Shown: positions 1 through 9,008, counted from the first letter of the stretch. The stretch is 64,000 bases of DNA from Streptomyces jeddahensis (GCF_001642995.1 NZ_LOHS01000101.1:1-64000); one strand, 5' to 3'. A program made the numbers and translations. The notes: generated from the letters alone by a model not told the origin.

Positions 1-342
1 CCTCCTCCCAGCGGCGGCAGCCGCGCCCCCTGGTCAGCCCGCCCCGCTCCCCCGGTCCGGGATAGATCACCGGTCCGGGACAGACCACCGGTCCGGGACG
101 GAGCAGGCCGCGACGGCGCAGGCGGGGAGAGCGAAAGACGCCCAGCTGCCATGGCCTGCAGGGAATCCCCTGCCCAATTCGGGAGAAAACTTCGGTGAAC
201 CGGGGTACGAAGCCGATTCACCACCCCTGGGTCATCACACAGAACGAGCCGCATTCCTATGATGGGCGGACGACACCGCGGGCCGCTGCGACCAGGCAGT
301 CCGATCCGGTGCAGATGCGGCGCAATGGTGGTGGAGGGGTCG
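1..342. other. Left edge, no assignable gene
   Basis: No recognisable gene lies here. Two plus-strand frames stay open from the window edge, one to a stop at 196-198 and one to about 261. The tail of an unidentified upstream gene could therefore enter the window, but the peptides are low-complexity and resemble nothing I know. The stretch holds an 18-bp tandem repeat (53-106) and the ribosome-binding site GGAGGGG (333-339) of the next gene. Confidence 0.4.
53..106. repeat. Three 18-bp tandem repeats
   Basis: Three consecutive 18-bp units begin CGGTCCGGGA at 53, 71 and 89. They differ at a few positions in the second half. Each unit is a whole number of codons, so it could be translated in-frame if a gene ends here. 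It resembles the short tandem repeats found after several other genes in this window. Confidence 0.75.
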
Positions 343-1425
343 ATGACTCAGGGGGCCGGTCAGGGACCCGAGGTGCGGACGGCGACGCTGCGCGACTTCC
401 GCGTTCCGGCATACGTCCACGAGACCGGTCCCTACGCGCACAGTGCCGTCTCCGTAGGGCAGAACACCGGCATGCCCGAGGACGCGGCGGAGCCCAAGGG
501 CTACACACCGACCCAGCGCGACCTCCCGGTCGTCAACCGCGGAGACACCCTCCAGGTGCCGCTCTCGCCCGAGCTTGCGCCGGACCCCGGCACCCCCGAA
601 GGCCTCGGCCCCCTCTACGTCGTGGGCGACGTCCACGGCTACCTCGACCAGCTGGTCGCGGCGCTCCAGGAGAAGGGCCTCATCGACGCCGAGGGCAACT
701 GGTCCGCGGGCAACGCGCGGCTGTGGTTCCTCGGCGACTTCACCGACCGCGGGCCCGACGGTGTCGGCGTCATCGACCTCGTGATGCGGCTGTCCGCCGA
801 GGCCGCGGCCGCCGGCGGCTACTGCAAGGCCCTTATGGGCAACCACGAACTGCTGCTGCTCGGCGCCAAGCGCTTCGGCGACACACCGGTCAACTCCGGT
901 GCAGGAACGGCCACTTTCCAGGCCGCCTGGCTGCTCAACGGCGGCCAGAAGACCGACATGGAGCGCCTCGAGGACCACCATCTGCAGTGGATGGCACGCC
1001 TCGACGCGATGGTGGAAGCGGACGGCCATCTCCTGGTGCACTCCGACACCACCGCCTACCTCGAGTACGGCGACTCCATCGAAGCGGTCAACGACACGGT
1101 CCGCGAGACCCTCACCCGCAACGACGCCGACGAATGCTGGGACCTCTTCCGCAAGTTCACCAAGCGCTTCGCCTTCCGCGACGAGGAAGCAGGCTCCAGC
1201 GCCGTGCGTGAGCTCCTCACCACGTACGGCGGCACCCGCATCGTGCACGGCCACAGCCCCATCCCGTACCTCCTCGGCGAGGTCGGCTCCGAGGACGGCG
1301 AGAACGGCGCCGGACCCGTCGTCGAGGGCCCGCACATCTACGCCGGCGGTCTGGCCATCGCCATGGACGGCGGTGTGACCATGGCCGGAAAACTGCTGGT
1401 CTGCCAACTCCCCCTGAATAAGTGA
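343..1425 (+). CDS. Metallophosphoesterase (calcineurin-like)
   Basis: A 360-residue protein of the calcineurin-like phosphoesterase family, which hydrolyse phosphomonoesters or diesters at a two-metal centre. The metal-binding motifs are visible in order: GDVHG near residue 95, GDFTDRG near 131, GNHE near 166 and HGHSP near 302. It has no signal peptide or membrane segment, so it is probably cytoplasmic. ATG 343 was chosen over upstream ATGs because GGAGGGG (333-339) sits at the right distance and the upstream peptide looks non-coding. The substrate cannot be told; protein Ser/Thr phosphatase or nucleotide hydrolase are both possible. Confidence 0.85.
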   Translation: MTQGAGQGPEVRTATLRDFRVPAYVHETGPYAHSAVSVGQNTGMPEDAAEPKGYTPTQRDLPVVNRGDTLQVPLSPELAPDPGTPEGLGPLYVVGDVHGYLDQLVAALQEKGLIDAEGNWSAGNARLWFLGDFTDRGPDGVGVIDLVMRLSAEAAAAGGYCKALMGNHELLLLGAKRFGDTPVNSGAGTATFQAAWLLNGGQKTDMERLEDHHLQWMARLDAMVEADGHLLVHSDTTAYLEYGDSIEAVNDTVRETLTRNDADECWDLFRKFTKRFAFRDEEAGSSAVRELLTTYGGTRIVHGHSPIPYLLGEVGSEDGENGAGPVVEGPHIYAGGLAIAMDGGVTMAGKLLVCQLPLNK

Positions 1426-1612
1426 CCGTTCGCCGGGCAGGCGCCCGGCGACGTCGGCAGCTCTGGCCACGGGCCCAATTTCCGGAAACCCCCTGTCACC
1501 ACCAGCCGTGGCCGCTCTACCATCGGTTTATCCGTAGCAGGCTCCCCTCCGTTTCTGCCACGGCTCGCAAGCCTGCGAGCTCCCAAGCCCTACGGAGCAT
1601 CGGGGGATGCAC

Positions 1613-2485
1613 ATGAACAGCGCTCCGCACCTGCCGAATGAGGACCGCCAGGAGTACGAGCGGGTCCTCGATGAGGCGCTGCGCTCCGCACCACACCGCC
1701 CTGATCTGGCCGCGATAGGCCGACAGCTCAACGCCGAGCAGCTGCGTACCATGGCGCTCGATGCCACGGCAGTGATCACGGCAGCCGCCGCAACCGAGTA
1801 CCAGCACTATGTGAAGGTCCGTGACGAGTTCCGCGAACCGGCACGGCCCGGCATGTCCGTACGCGACGGGGCAGGCCGCACGGAGTCCGGCTCGGGCGCC
1901 GTGGGGCTCGCCGCCACCACCACGAGTGAGGTCACCCAGCCCGTCGGCGCCGGCGTGATCGCCGTCGTCGCGGTGCTCACCCCCGTCCTCGCCGGCACCG
2001 CAGCAGCGATCTTCCTGCTCGTCGGCTACGTCCTGAAGGCGCTCGATCCCCGCGAGGCGTTCGCACACACCCTCCTGACGACCGGCTGGGTGTTCACGGC
2101 GATCACGGCCGCGGCCATCCTGGTCGCCGCCGTGGGTCTGCTGCTCACCGCCCTGCGCAACGGCTCCACGTCACTCCAGGCCGACGAGTACAACGAGCAC
2201 AGCGAGGCGGTGGACCAGGCCAGGGAAGCCTGGCACCAGGCACTCCTGGAGCGCGGCATACTGCCCTTCCTCAGGGAGGCCCTGGCCGATCCCGACCCGG
2301 CACCACCGAGCCGCACCACGCCGACCGCCCCGACCGCGCCGACCAGCCGTATTCCTCAACTCGGGTACGACAGGCCGGGCTTCAGCAGTCCGGACGGCGG
2401 CTCAACCGCCGGCCCGCGCCCGAGCTTCTCCAGCCCGGACTTCACAAGCCCGGACTTCGGAGGGCCGGACCACAAGCCGGAGTGA
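1613..2485 (+). CDS. Hypothetical two-helix membrane protein
   Basis: A 290-residue protein of unknown function. A charged N-terminal region of about 105 residues precedes two strongly hydrophobic stretches (about 108-142 and 152-178), then a helical charged segment. The tail is proline-rich with recurring SPD motifs (SSPDF, TSPDF, GGPD). ATG 1613 is preferred to ATG 1607 because GGGGG (1602-1606) is 6 bases upstream of the former and abuts the latter. It stands alone, convergent with thiC. I do not recognise the family. Confidence 0.7.
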   Translation: MNSAPHLPNEDRQEYERVLDEALRSAPHRPDLAAIGRQLNAEQLRTMALDATAVITAAAATEYQHYVKVRDEFREPARPGMSVRDGAGRTESGSGAVGLAATTTSEVTQPVGAGVIAVVAVLTPVLAGTAAAIFLLVGYVLKALDPREAFAHTLLTTGWVFTAITAAAILVAAVGLLLTALRNGSTSLQADEYNEHSEAVDQAREAWHQALLERGILPFLREALADPDPAPPSRTTPTAPTAPTSRIPQLGYDRPGFSSPDGGSTAGPRPSFSSPDFTSPDFGGPDHKPE

Positions 2486-2561
2486 GCCTGATCCGGGCTG
2501 GACCGGCCAGGGCAGGAAGCCGGGCCCACACGCCCGGCGGGGCCCGGCCCGCGGCGGCCGA

Positions 2562-2602
2562 GCCGCATGGGCCTCTCGATGCGCGGCTGAGACCCATGCG
2601 GC
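2562..2602. terminator. Hairpin between hypothetical gene and thiC
   Basis: The perfect 10-bp inverted repeat GCCGCATGGG / CCCATGCGGC has a 21-base loop in the gap where the hypothetical gene and thiC converge. It is a plausible bidirectional terminator without a U-tract, as is common in Streptomyces. Confidence 0.5.
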
Positions 2603-2608
2603 GACCGC

Positions 2609-4408
2609 TCAGTCGGCGATCGGCAGATACACCCGATTGCCCGCCGCCGCGAACTCCTTGGACTTCTGCTCCATGCCCGCCTCGATCTCGCTCTTCGTAG
2701 AGCCGTGTTCGCGACGGATGTCCTGCGAGATCTTCATCGAGCAGAACTTCGGGCCGCACATCGAGCAGAAGTGCGCGGTCTTCGCCGGCTCGGCCGGGAG
2801 TGTCTCGTCGTGGAACTCCCTTGCCGTGTCCGGGTCGAGGGCCAGGTTGAACTGGTCCTCCCAGCGGAACTCGAAGCGGGCGTCCGACAGTGCGTCGTCC
2901 CACTCCTGGGCGCCCGGGTGCCCCTTGGCGAGGTCGGCCGCGTGGGCGGCGATCTTGTAGGTGATGACGCCCGTCTTGACGTCGTCACGGTTGGGCAGGC
3001 CCAGGTGCTCCTTGGGCGTGACGTAGCAGAGCATCGCCGTGCCCCACCAGGCGATCATCGCGGCACCGATGCCGGAGGTGATGTGGTCGTACGCCGGCGC
3101 GACGTCCGTCGTCAGCGGACCGAGCGTATAGAAGGGGGCCTCCTCGCAGATCTCCTGCTGAAGGTCGATGTTCTCCTTGATCTTGTGCATCGGGACGTGT
3201 CCCGGGCCCTCGATCATGGTCTGGACGTCGAAACGCTTCGCGATCCGGTTGAGCTCCCCGAGCGTCTTGAGCTCGGCGAACTGGGCCTCGTCGTTGGCGT
3301 CGGCGATCGAGCCGGGCCGCAGGCCGTCGCCGAGGGAGTACGTCACGTCGTAGGCCGCGAGGATCTCGCAGAGCTCCTCGAAGTTCTCGTAGAGGAAGCT
3401 CTCCTTGTGGTGCGCCAGGCACCACGCGGCCATGATCGAGCCGCCGCGGGAGACGATGCCGGTCTTGCGGTTGGCCGTCAGTGGTACGAAGGGCAGGCGC
3501 ACGCCTGCGTGGACGGTCATGTAGTCCACGCCCTGCTCGGCCTGTTCGATGACCGTGTCCTTGTAGATCTCCCAGGTCAGTTCCTCGGCCTTGCCGTCGA
3601 CCTTCTCGAGGGCCTGGTAGAGGGGCACGGTGCCGATCGGGACGGGGGAGTTGCGGAGCACCCACTCGCGCGTGGTGTGGATGTTGCGGCCGGTGGAGAG
3701 GTCCATGACCGTGTCCGCGCCCCAGCGGGTCGCCCAGGTCATCTTCTCCACCTCCTCCTCGATGGAGGAGGTCACAGCGGAGTTGCCGATGTTGGCGTTG
3801 ACCTTCACCAGGAAACGCTTGCCGATGATCATCGGCTCGATCTCCGGGTGGTTGACGTTGGCGGGCAGCACCGCGCGTCCGCCGGCGATCTCCTCGCGTA
3901 CGACCTCGGGGTCGACGTTCTCGCGGATCGCCACGAACTCCATCTCGGGCGTGATCTCGCCCCGTCGTGCGTACGCGAGTTGTGTCACGGACTGCCCGGT
4001 GCGGCCCCTGCGGGGCTGGCGCGGCCGCCCGGGGAAGACGGCGTCCAGGTTGCGCAGTCCGCCGCGGGGAGAGGTGTGCTTGATTCCGTCGTCCTCGGGG
4101 CGGACGGGACGGCCCGCGTACTCCTCCGTGTCGCCGCGGGCGGTGATCCAGTTCTCGCGGAGGGGCGGGAGGCCCCTGCGGACGTCGGTGGTGGTGGACG
4201 GGTCGGTGTACGGCCCGGACGTGTCGTACAGCGTGACGGACTGGCCGTTGGTGAGGTGCACCTGACGGACCGGCACGCGCAGGTCGGGGCGTGAACCCTC
4301 GACGTACGCCTTGTGCCAGCCGATGGACTTCCCGGCCTCCCCATTGCCGGAGTTCTCCTTGCTGGAGTTCTCCGTGGAGGCAGGCGTGCGTGCGTCCTTG
4401 ATGGTCAT
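2609..4408 (-). CDS. thiC: Phosphomethylpyrimidine synthase ThiC
   Basis: ThiC (599 residues) is the radical-SAM-type enzyme that rearranges aminoimidazole ribonucleotide into HMP-phosphate, the pyrimidine half of thiamine. The whole family sequence is present. Near the C-terminus is the CX2CX4C cluster motif (CSMCGPKFC) that holds the 4Fe-4S cluster, and the highly conserved EGPGH and TLGPL(T)TD segments are intact. The gene is single and is preceded on its own strand by a TPP riboswitch (4416-4546), so thiamine pyrophosphate should shut it off. The start ATG lies just past the riboswitch, next to the GGGAGTAGG segment that would serve as ribosome-binding site. Confidence 0.98.
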   Translation of the reverse strand: MTIKDARTPASTENSSKENSGNGEAGKSIGWHKAYVEGSRPDLRVPVRQVHLTNGQSVTLYDTSGPYTDPSTTTDVRRGLPPLRENWITARGDTEEYAGRPVRPEDDGIKHTSPRGGLRNLDAVFPGRPRQPRRGRTGQSVTQLAYARRGEITPEMEFVAIRENVDPEVVREEIAGGRAVLPANVNHPEIEPMIIGKRFLVKVNANIGNSAVTSSIEEEVEKMTWATRWGADTVMDLSTGRNIHTTREWVLRNSPVPIGTVPLYQALEKVDGKAEELTWEIYKDTVIEQAEQGVDYMTVHAGVRLPFVPLTANRKTGIVSRGGSIMAAWCLAHHKESFLYENFEELCEILAAYDVTYSLGDGLRPGSIADANDEAQFAELKTLGELNRIAKRFDVQTMIEGPGHVPMHKIKENIDLQQEICEEAPFYTLGPLTTDVAPAYDHITSGIGAAMIAWWGTAMLCYVTPKEHLGLPNRDDVKTGVITYKIAAHAADLAKGHPGAQEWDDALSDARFEFRWEDQFNLALDPDTAREFHDETLPAEPAKTAHFCSMCGPKFCSMKISQDIRREHGSTKSEIEAGMEQKSKEFAAAGNRVYLPIAD

Positions 4409-4415
4409 GAGACCT

Positions 4416-4546
4416 ACTCCCTACGCCGGCATTACCCGGTAACAGGTTCAGCGGTCGACGCAGCGGTTTCCGTCTGCCGATGTTTCATGTGAAACATCGC
4501 GATGACGGAGGTCAGCGCCCTCTCAGCCCGGTGCTCCGAGCTCCCG
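4416..4546 (-). promoter_or_regulatory. TPP riboswitch (THI element) of thiC
   Basis: Read on the minus strand the leader contains the conserved THI blocks: GGGAGCTCGGAGCACCGGG, then CTGAGA (4521-4526), then a variable arm, then CCTG..GGTAATGCC..GTAGGGA (about 4417-4446) directly before the start codon. The last block overlaps the ribosome-binding region, suggesting translational control. The variable P3-type arm carries a parS-like palindrome (4481-4496). Confidence 0.93.
4482..4495. other. parS: parS-like site (one mismatch) in riboswitch arm
   Basis: GTTTCATGTGAAAC differs from the Streptomyces ParB site GTTTCACGTGAAAC at one central base and is flanked to give a 20-bp near-palindrome (4479-4498). 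It lies inside the variable arm of the thiC riboswitch and would form a stable hairpin in RNA. The same variant occurs inside parB (48409). Confidence 0.6.
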
Positions 4547-4628
4547 CGATTACAAAAGTGCCTCCACGCTAGCGTCATGTCTGGCGAGCTGAACAGAGGA
4601 CCCCCGTCGTTCTTGCGATGATCTGGCT

Positions 4629-6080
4629 GTGAGCCCCATGCATCAGCCCCCGCAGCCGCCCTCCGAACCGCCGCACGGCCAGGGCCCGGCCGGCCCCCCG
4701 TACGGGGGTGGCAACAACCATGGCCCTGGCCCCGGGCATGGCCACGCGCACGCCCATGCCCACGGTCCCGCCGCGCCCGTCTCGAAGCATCTGCGCAAGG
4801 TGATCGCCGCGGTGCTGATCCCCTTCGCGGCCGCCGTCGTCGTGGGTCTCGCCGTCCTCTGGCCCGGCGGCGCGCCGCCGCACGAGCGCACCGGAGTCGG
4901 CTTCGACCGGCAGACCGAGCAGGCCAGGGTCGTCAAGGTCGAGAAGGTGGACTGCAAGGACGTGAACGCATCGGGGGACACCCCGACGGGCGACACGTCG
5001 ACCGCCGAGGGCCAGTCCGCCCAGCAGCAGGCGAACGGAATCTGCGGGAAGGCGACGGTCGAGGTCACGACCGGCGAGAACAAGGGCCGTCAGTTCACGG
5101 AGATCGTGCAGCCGGACGCGCCGCGGCAGCTGCGGCAGGGCCAGGACGTGGTGGTCGCGTACGCGCCCGACGCCCCCAGGGAGCTGCAGTACTCGGTCAC
5201 CGACGTGAACCGCAGGTTCCCCATGGCGCTGCTCGCCGCGGTCTTCGCGCTCGCCGTGGTCGTGGTGGGGCGGATGCGCGGTCTCATGGCGCTGATCGCG
5301 CTGACGATCAGTTTCCTGGTGCTGACGCTGTTCATCCTGCCCGCGATTCTTCAGGGATCGAATCCGCTGGTCGTCGCGGTGGTCGGGGCGAGCGCCATCA
5401 TGCTGATCGCGCTCTATCTCTGCCACGGACTCACGGCCCGTACGTCGGTCGCGGTGCTGGGCACACTCGTGTCGCTGCTGCTGATCGGCCTGCTGGGATC
5501 GCTGTTCATCGACTGGGCCTCGCTGACCGGCAACACGGACGACAACACCGGCCTGATCCACGGCCTGTACCCGGACATCGACATGAGCGGTCTACTGCTC
5601 GCGGGGGTGATCATCGGTTCGCTCGGTGTGCTCGACGACGTGACGGTGACGCAGACTTCGGCGGTCTGGGAGCTGCACGCGGCTGATCCGACCATGGGTT
5701 GGCGGAAGCTGTACCGAGCGGGCATCAGGATCGGCCGCGACCACATCGCATCGGTCGTGAACACTCTGGTCCTGGCGTACGCGGGCGCGGCCCTGCCGCT
5801 GCTGCTGCTCTTCTCGATCGCCCAGAGCAGTGTGGGCGCGGTGGCCAACAGTGAGCTGGTGGCGGAGGAGATTGTGCGGACCCTGGTGGGCTCGATCGGG
5901 CTCGTCGCGTCGGTGCCGGTGACGACCGCTCTCGCCGCGCTGGTGGTCGCCGCCGACAGGCCCGGCCAGGCTCCGCGCGGGCCGGCCCCGAGTGCGACGG
6001 GGGCGGCGGATGCCCGGTCGGCAACGGGCACCCGGCCGCCGACGCCACGCGGCGGACGAGGACGGCGCCGCAAGCGCTGA
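4629..6080 (+). CDS. YibE/F-family integral membrane protein
   Basis: A 483-residue protein matching the YibE/F family of multi-pass membrane proteins, of unproven transport function. An N-terminal proline- and histidine-rich stretch (HGHAHAHAHG near residues 37-46) precedes a first membrane segment (about 58-78). A periplasmic-type domain of about 110 residues follows, then a block of seven or so hydrophobic helices to about residue 440 and a basic Arg-rich tail. The start is GTG 4629 with no clear Shine-Dalgarno sequence. It is transcribed divergently from thiC. The His-rich tract hints at metal binding, which is inference only. Confidence 0.8.
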   Translation: MSPMHQPPQPPSEPPHGQGPAGPPYGGGNNHGPGPGHGHAHAHAHGPAAPVSKHLRKVIAAVLIPFAAAVVVGLAVLWPGGAPPHERTGVGFDRQTEQARVVKVEKVDCKDVNASGDTPTGDTSTAEGQSAQQQANGICGKATVEVTTGENKGRQFTEIVQPDAPRQLRQGQDVVVAYAPDAPRELQYSVTDVNRRFPMALLAAVFALAVVVVGRMRGLMALIALTISFLVLTLFILPAILQGSNPLVVAVVGASAIMLIALYLCHGLTARTSVAVLGTLVSLLLIGLLGSLFIDWASLTGNTDDNTGLIHGLYPDIDMSGLLLAGVIIGSLGVLDDVTVTQTSAVWELHAADPTMGWRKLYRAGIRIGRDHIASVVNTLVLAYAGAALPLLLLFSIAQSSVGAVANSELVAEEIVRTLVGSIGLVASVPVTTALAALVVAADRPGQAPRGPAPSATGAADARSATGTRPPTPRGGRGRRRKR

Positions 6081-6158
6081 TGCCGGAACGATGCGCTGGA
6101 GATGCCGCAACAGAGGAAGCGTTACGGCAACTGCAGGTGCATGTGCGGTTCCGTTCCG

Positions 6159-6566
6159 TCAGCCGGCGCTCTGTTCCTCGGCGAGGATCCGGTCCAGGGT
6201 CTCGTCGAGGCTGGCGTCAAAGTCGGCGAGGGCACGTTCCTGCCCCAGCGGCACCAGCTTGTCGGTGCGGTCCAGGAAGGCCACCAGGGGTGCGACCCCG
6301 GCCCTGAACATCGCCTGGTCCGTGCTCACCTGAAGGGTGATCAGCACTTCGTCGAACATCTTGTCCCCGGTGGGAGCGATACGCACATCGCCGTCGCCGC
6401 ACGGCGCGACCACTCCATCGACCAGCAGCTCCCGCCCAAATGCCCAGGTCACGGGAGCATCGCCTGGTAGATGGAAGGTCAACCGCACGGCATAGGGATC
6501 CCGGGTCTCATAACTCAGCTCCACCGGAATGCGGAAGGAGAGCTCCTCGGAAACGAGGAAGCTCAT
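6159..6566 (-). CDS. ssgA: Sporulation/cell-division protein SsgA
   Basis: A 135-residue SsgA-like protein (SALP family, found in sporulating actinomycetes). SsgA controls septum localisation and is needed for full sporulation-specific division. Family hallmarks visible are FLVSEELSFRIPVEL at the start, LTFHLPGDAPVTWAFGREL in the middle and FLDRTDKLVPLGQE near the C-terminus. The start is placed at the ATG at 6566 (MSFLVSE), with GAGG upstream. This gives the usual family length, although the frame is open further upstream. The IclR-type gene ssgR lies immediately upstream on the same strand and is its known activator in S. coelicolor, which supports SsgA over other SALP paralogues. Confidence 0.93.
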   Translation of the reverse strand: MSFLVSEELSFRIPVELSYETRDPYAVRLTFHLPGDAPVTWAFGRELLVDGVVAPCGDGDVRIAPTGDKMFDEVLITLQVSTDQAMFRAGVAPLVAFLDRTDKLVPLGQERALADFDASLDETLDRILAEEQSAG

Positions 6567-6680
6567 CATGACCTCAGCCTGTACGGACTCGCGCATCGCC
6601 GCCCCGTCAAATTCGCCGTCGTCTGGCCAGGGATGGGCCCCTGGCACGCATGTGGAATCTTGCTCAACGTACACAACAGA

Positions 6681-7532
6681 TCACAAGGAGTGATTTTTCA
6701 GATGCTGATAGAGACCGAGAGTCCCTGACAGCCTGCCTATCTCGCTCTGCAACCGCCGAGCCACGGGAAGCAGCCGTTCCTCCTGGTGGGCCGGGAGGGA
6801 GACGGCGATCGCGGCGGCCGTGGTACCGAAGGTGAGGGGGATCGCGGCGCACACGGTTCCGAGCGCGTACTCCTGACGCTCGGTGACCGGCTGCATGCGG
6901 CGCATCGTCTCCAGTCGACGCAGGAAGGTTCTTTCATCGCGGACGGAGTACGGGGTGAGCGACTGCACCGGATAGCGGTCCAGATGGTCCCGGCGTGCTT
7001 CGTCATCCAGTTGGGACAGCAGGCACTGGCCGATCGCATGGGTGTGCGCGGTCTCACGGAAGTCCGCCCATTCCGGCACGGCGGGGGTGGCCGGGCTGTC
7101 AGCCACGGCCAGGACGTCGATCTCGCCGTCCCGGTACACCGCGTAGTACACGGGTACGCCGAGGGAGTCGCGCCAGTGCGCCAGCGCGTCGCCCATACTG
7201 CTGCGACGTTTCTGCTGAACGCCCTTGCTGCTCAGCCGTTCGATGGCGTCGCCCAGGACGAACCGGCCGTCCTCCCGATGGAGATAACCCTCGTGCGCCA
7301 GCGTGCGCAGCAGGTGATACGCGGTGGGAAGCGCGAGCCCGGTCTCACGGGCCAGCTGCTTGGCAGGCGCGCCATGGTCGTGAGCGGCGACGGCCTCCAG
7401 CAGGCGTATGGCCCGCTGGACCGATCCGATGAGGGTGGGCGCCTGGGCCTGGGCACCGCTGGGGCGAGGACCGGGCTGGACCGGGAGACAGTGGGAAGGT
7501 TTGTCGGCGGGTGTGGTGTCAACCTTGGCCAA
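6681..7532 (-). CDS. ssgR: IclR-family regulator SsgR
   Basis: An IclR-type transcription factor: an N-terminal winged helix-turn-helix (SVQRAIRLLEAV...ARETGLALPTAYHLLRTL) followed by the effector-binding IclR domain to the C-terminus. In S. coelicolor SsgR activates the adjacent ssgA, and the same arrangement is seen here with a gap of about 115 bp. The start is uncertain. The frame is open to GTG 7613, but TTG 7532 has GGGAG five bases upstream and is used here (283 residues). A start nearer the HTH is also possible because the first 50 or so residues look unstructured. Confidence 0.85.
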   Translation of the reverse strand: MAKVDTTPADKPSHCLPVQPGPRPSGAQAQAPTLIGSVQRAIRLLEAVAAHDHGAPAKQLARETGLALPTAYHLLRTLAHEGYLHREDGRFVLGDAIERLSSKGVQQKRRSSMGDALAHWRDSLGVPVYYAVYRDGEIDVLAVADSPATPAVPEWADFRETAHTHAIGQCLLSQLDDEARRDHLDRYPVQSLTPYSVRDERTFLRRLETMRRMQPVTERQEYALGTVCAAIPLTFGTTAAAIAVSLPAHQEERLLPVARRLQSEIGRLSGTLGLYQHLKNHSL

Positions 7533-7833
7533 GGGTCGCTCCCGAAGCGCGTGGGTTCCGCCCGTGCCGGGGGACACGGGGAAGGGGCTCAGAGCCCGCC
7601 CGCGGGGGGCCACCCCGCGTCGGATTACCGGACTCTAGCCCTTGGCCGCCGGCTGCCGGCGGCCTCGCCGGGAAACTTCCCCCTGGCGAGGGAACCGCGC
7701 CGGAATCCGCGCACTGCCACGCTGATTTCGGGTCACCCTGGGACCTGTCGGTCGTTACTGCGCGATCTGTCGGCCACTGGTACTGGGCTGGCGGCCGGTG
7801 CCGCGCGATCGACCCGGCCCGCCGCTGCGCCAC

Positions 7834-8055
7834 CTACCAGTCGCTGTGACGCGAGGACGAGGTCGACATGAACTTCCGTACGACGTAGATGAGTCCACCG
7901 ACGAGCGCGACGAACAGCAGCACCTTGAAGAGCAGGCCGATCACGAAGCCGACCACGCTCGCGATCATCCCGCCGAACACCACCAGGGCGATGACGGGCA
8001 CCGCGATCCACTTCACCCACCAGGGCATACCCGCGAAGATCTCTCGCACAGCCAT
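7834..8055 (-). CDS. DUF5326-type small membrane protein
   Basis: A 73-residue protein with an N-terminal amphipathic segment (REIFAGMPWWVKW) and two closely spaced hydrophobic helices, ending in a short Ser-rich basic tail. It resembles the small actinobacterial DUF5326 family of unknown function. ATG 8055 was chosen because GAGGTAAGGA lies just upstream; the frame continues seven codons further. It is a single gene. Confidence 0.75.
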   Translation of the reverse strand: MAVREIFAGMPWWVKWIAVPVIALVVFGGMIASVVGFVIGLLFKVLLFVALVGGLIYVVRKFMSTSSSRHSDW

Positions 8056-8244
8056 CGTCCTTACCTCTTTCCACACGCCTGAGTCCGTGTCCTCGATGCT
8101 AGGGGCGCGCTGGGGGGCTGTGGGGCCGCCGGGCCCCCTGTCCTTCCCTGATCGTCCCCCTAGGGAACCCCGAGACGGCTCCCCGGCCGGAGCGGATCAC
8201 TGAGGCGGTCCCGGGCCGCTCAGCACTCGGGCGAGGGAAACTGC

Positions 8245-8562
8245 TCAGCCCTCGGGCGGGGAGAAGACCACAAGAACCCGCAGGTCCTCCGAGATGTGGT
8301 GGAACTTGTGCGCGACTCCGGCCGGCACATAGACGACGCTGCCCCGGGCGACCTGTGTGGTCTCCATGCCGACCGTGATCGACGCGCGCCCACTGACGAC
8401 GAAGTACACCTCGTCCTGGTTGTGCGGCTTCTGCGGGTCGTGCTCGCCCGCGTTGAGCGCATACAGGCCGACCGACATGTTCCGCTCGCGCAGAAACTGC
8501 AGATACGCACCGTCATGGGCGGCGCGCTCCGCCTCCAGTTCGTCCAGCCGGAATGCCTTCAT
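8245..8562 (-). CDS. Cupin-domain protein
   Basis: A 105-residue single-domain cupin. The two conserved cupin motifs are visible. HNQDEVYFVVSGRASITVG carries the motif-1 His and Glu, and PAGVAHKFHHISEDL carries the motif-2 His that completes a metal site. Small cupins of this type bind a metal and may be enzymes or sugar/ligand-binding modules; the substrate is not predictable. It is divergent from the holin-like gene at 8622, with about 60 bp between the starts. Confidence 0.82.
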   Translation of the reverse strand: MKAFRLDELEAERAAHDGAYLQFLRERNMSVGLYALNAGEHDPQKPHNQDEVYFVVSGRASITVGMETTQVARGSVVYVPAGVAHKFHHISEDLRVLVVFSPPEG

Positions 8563-8621
8563 CGCTTCTTCCGCCCCTTGGCCGTACTCGTGATCCGATC
8601 GGGTCTGCCACGATCAGACAC

Positions 8622-8999
8622 ATGATGAATTTCCTAGTCAAGACAATCGCCAACGCCGGAGCCCTGGCCGTGGCCGTATGGCTGCTCGACAAGATCACCC
8701 TGACCGGTGACAGCACCGGCAAGAAGATCGGCACCCTGCTCCTCGTCGCGCTGATCTTCGGCCTGGTGAACTTCGTCGTCAAGCCGATCGTGAAGCTCCT
8801 GAGCCTCCCCCTGCTCATCCTGACGCTCGGCCTGTTCACCCTGGTCGTCAACGCACTGATGCTGCTGCTGACCTCGTGGCTCGCCGACAAGCTCGACCTG
8901 AGCTTCCACGTCGAGGGGTTCTGGACCGCCGTGCTGGGCGGCCTGATCATTTCGATCGTGTCCTGGGCCCTGAACGTCGTCCTCCCGGACAAGGACTGA
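8622..8999 (+). CDS. Phage-holin-4_2-like small membrane protein
   Basis: A 125-residue protein with four hydrophobic helices that matches the widespread phage_holin_4_2 (YvlD-like) membrane family, which despite the name is usually chromosomal and of unknown role. The start is at ATG 8622 or ATG 8625 (MMNFLVKTI); no strong ribosome-binding site is visible. It ends 9 bp before the tyrosine phosphatase gene, so the two may be co-transcribed. Confidence 0.8.
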   Translation: MMNFLVKTIANAGALAVAVWLLDKITLTGDSTGKKIGTLLLVALIFGLVNFVVKPIVKLLSLPLLILTLGLFTLVVNALMLLLTSWLADKLDLSFHVEGFWTAVLGGLIISIVSWALNVVLPDKD

Positions 9000-9008
9000 A
9001 CGCATCAG

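Noticed and set aside
53..106. Tandem repeats considered as a CRISPR array
   Set aside because: Units are contiguous, with no spacers.
2705..4294. 529-codon plus-strand frame opposite thiC
   Set aside because: Antisense shadow of thiC with no recognisable domain.
8622..8999. Holin-like gene as evidence for a prophage
   Set aside because: The family is a common chromosomal membrane protein and no other phage gene is nearby.
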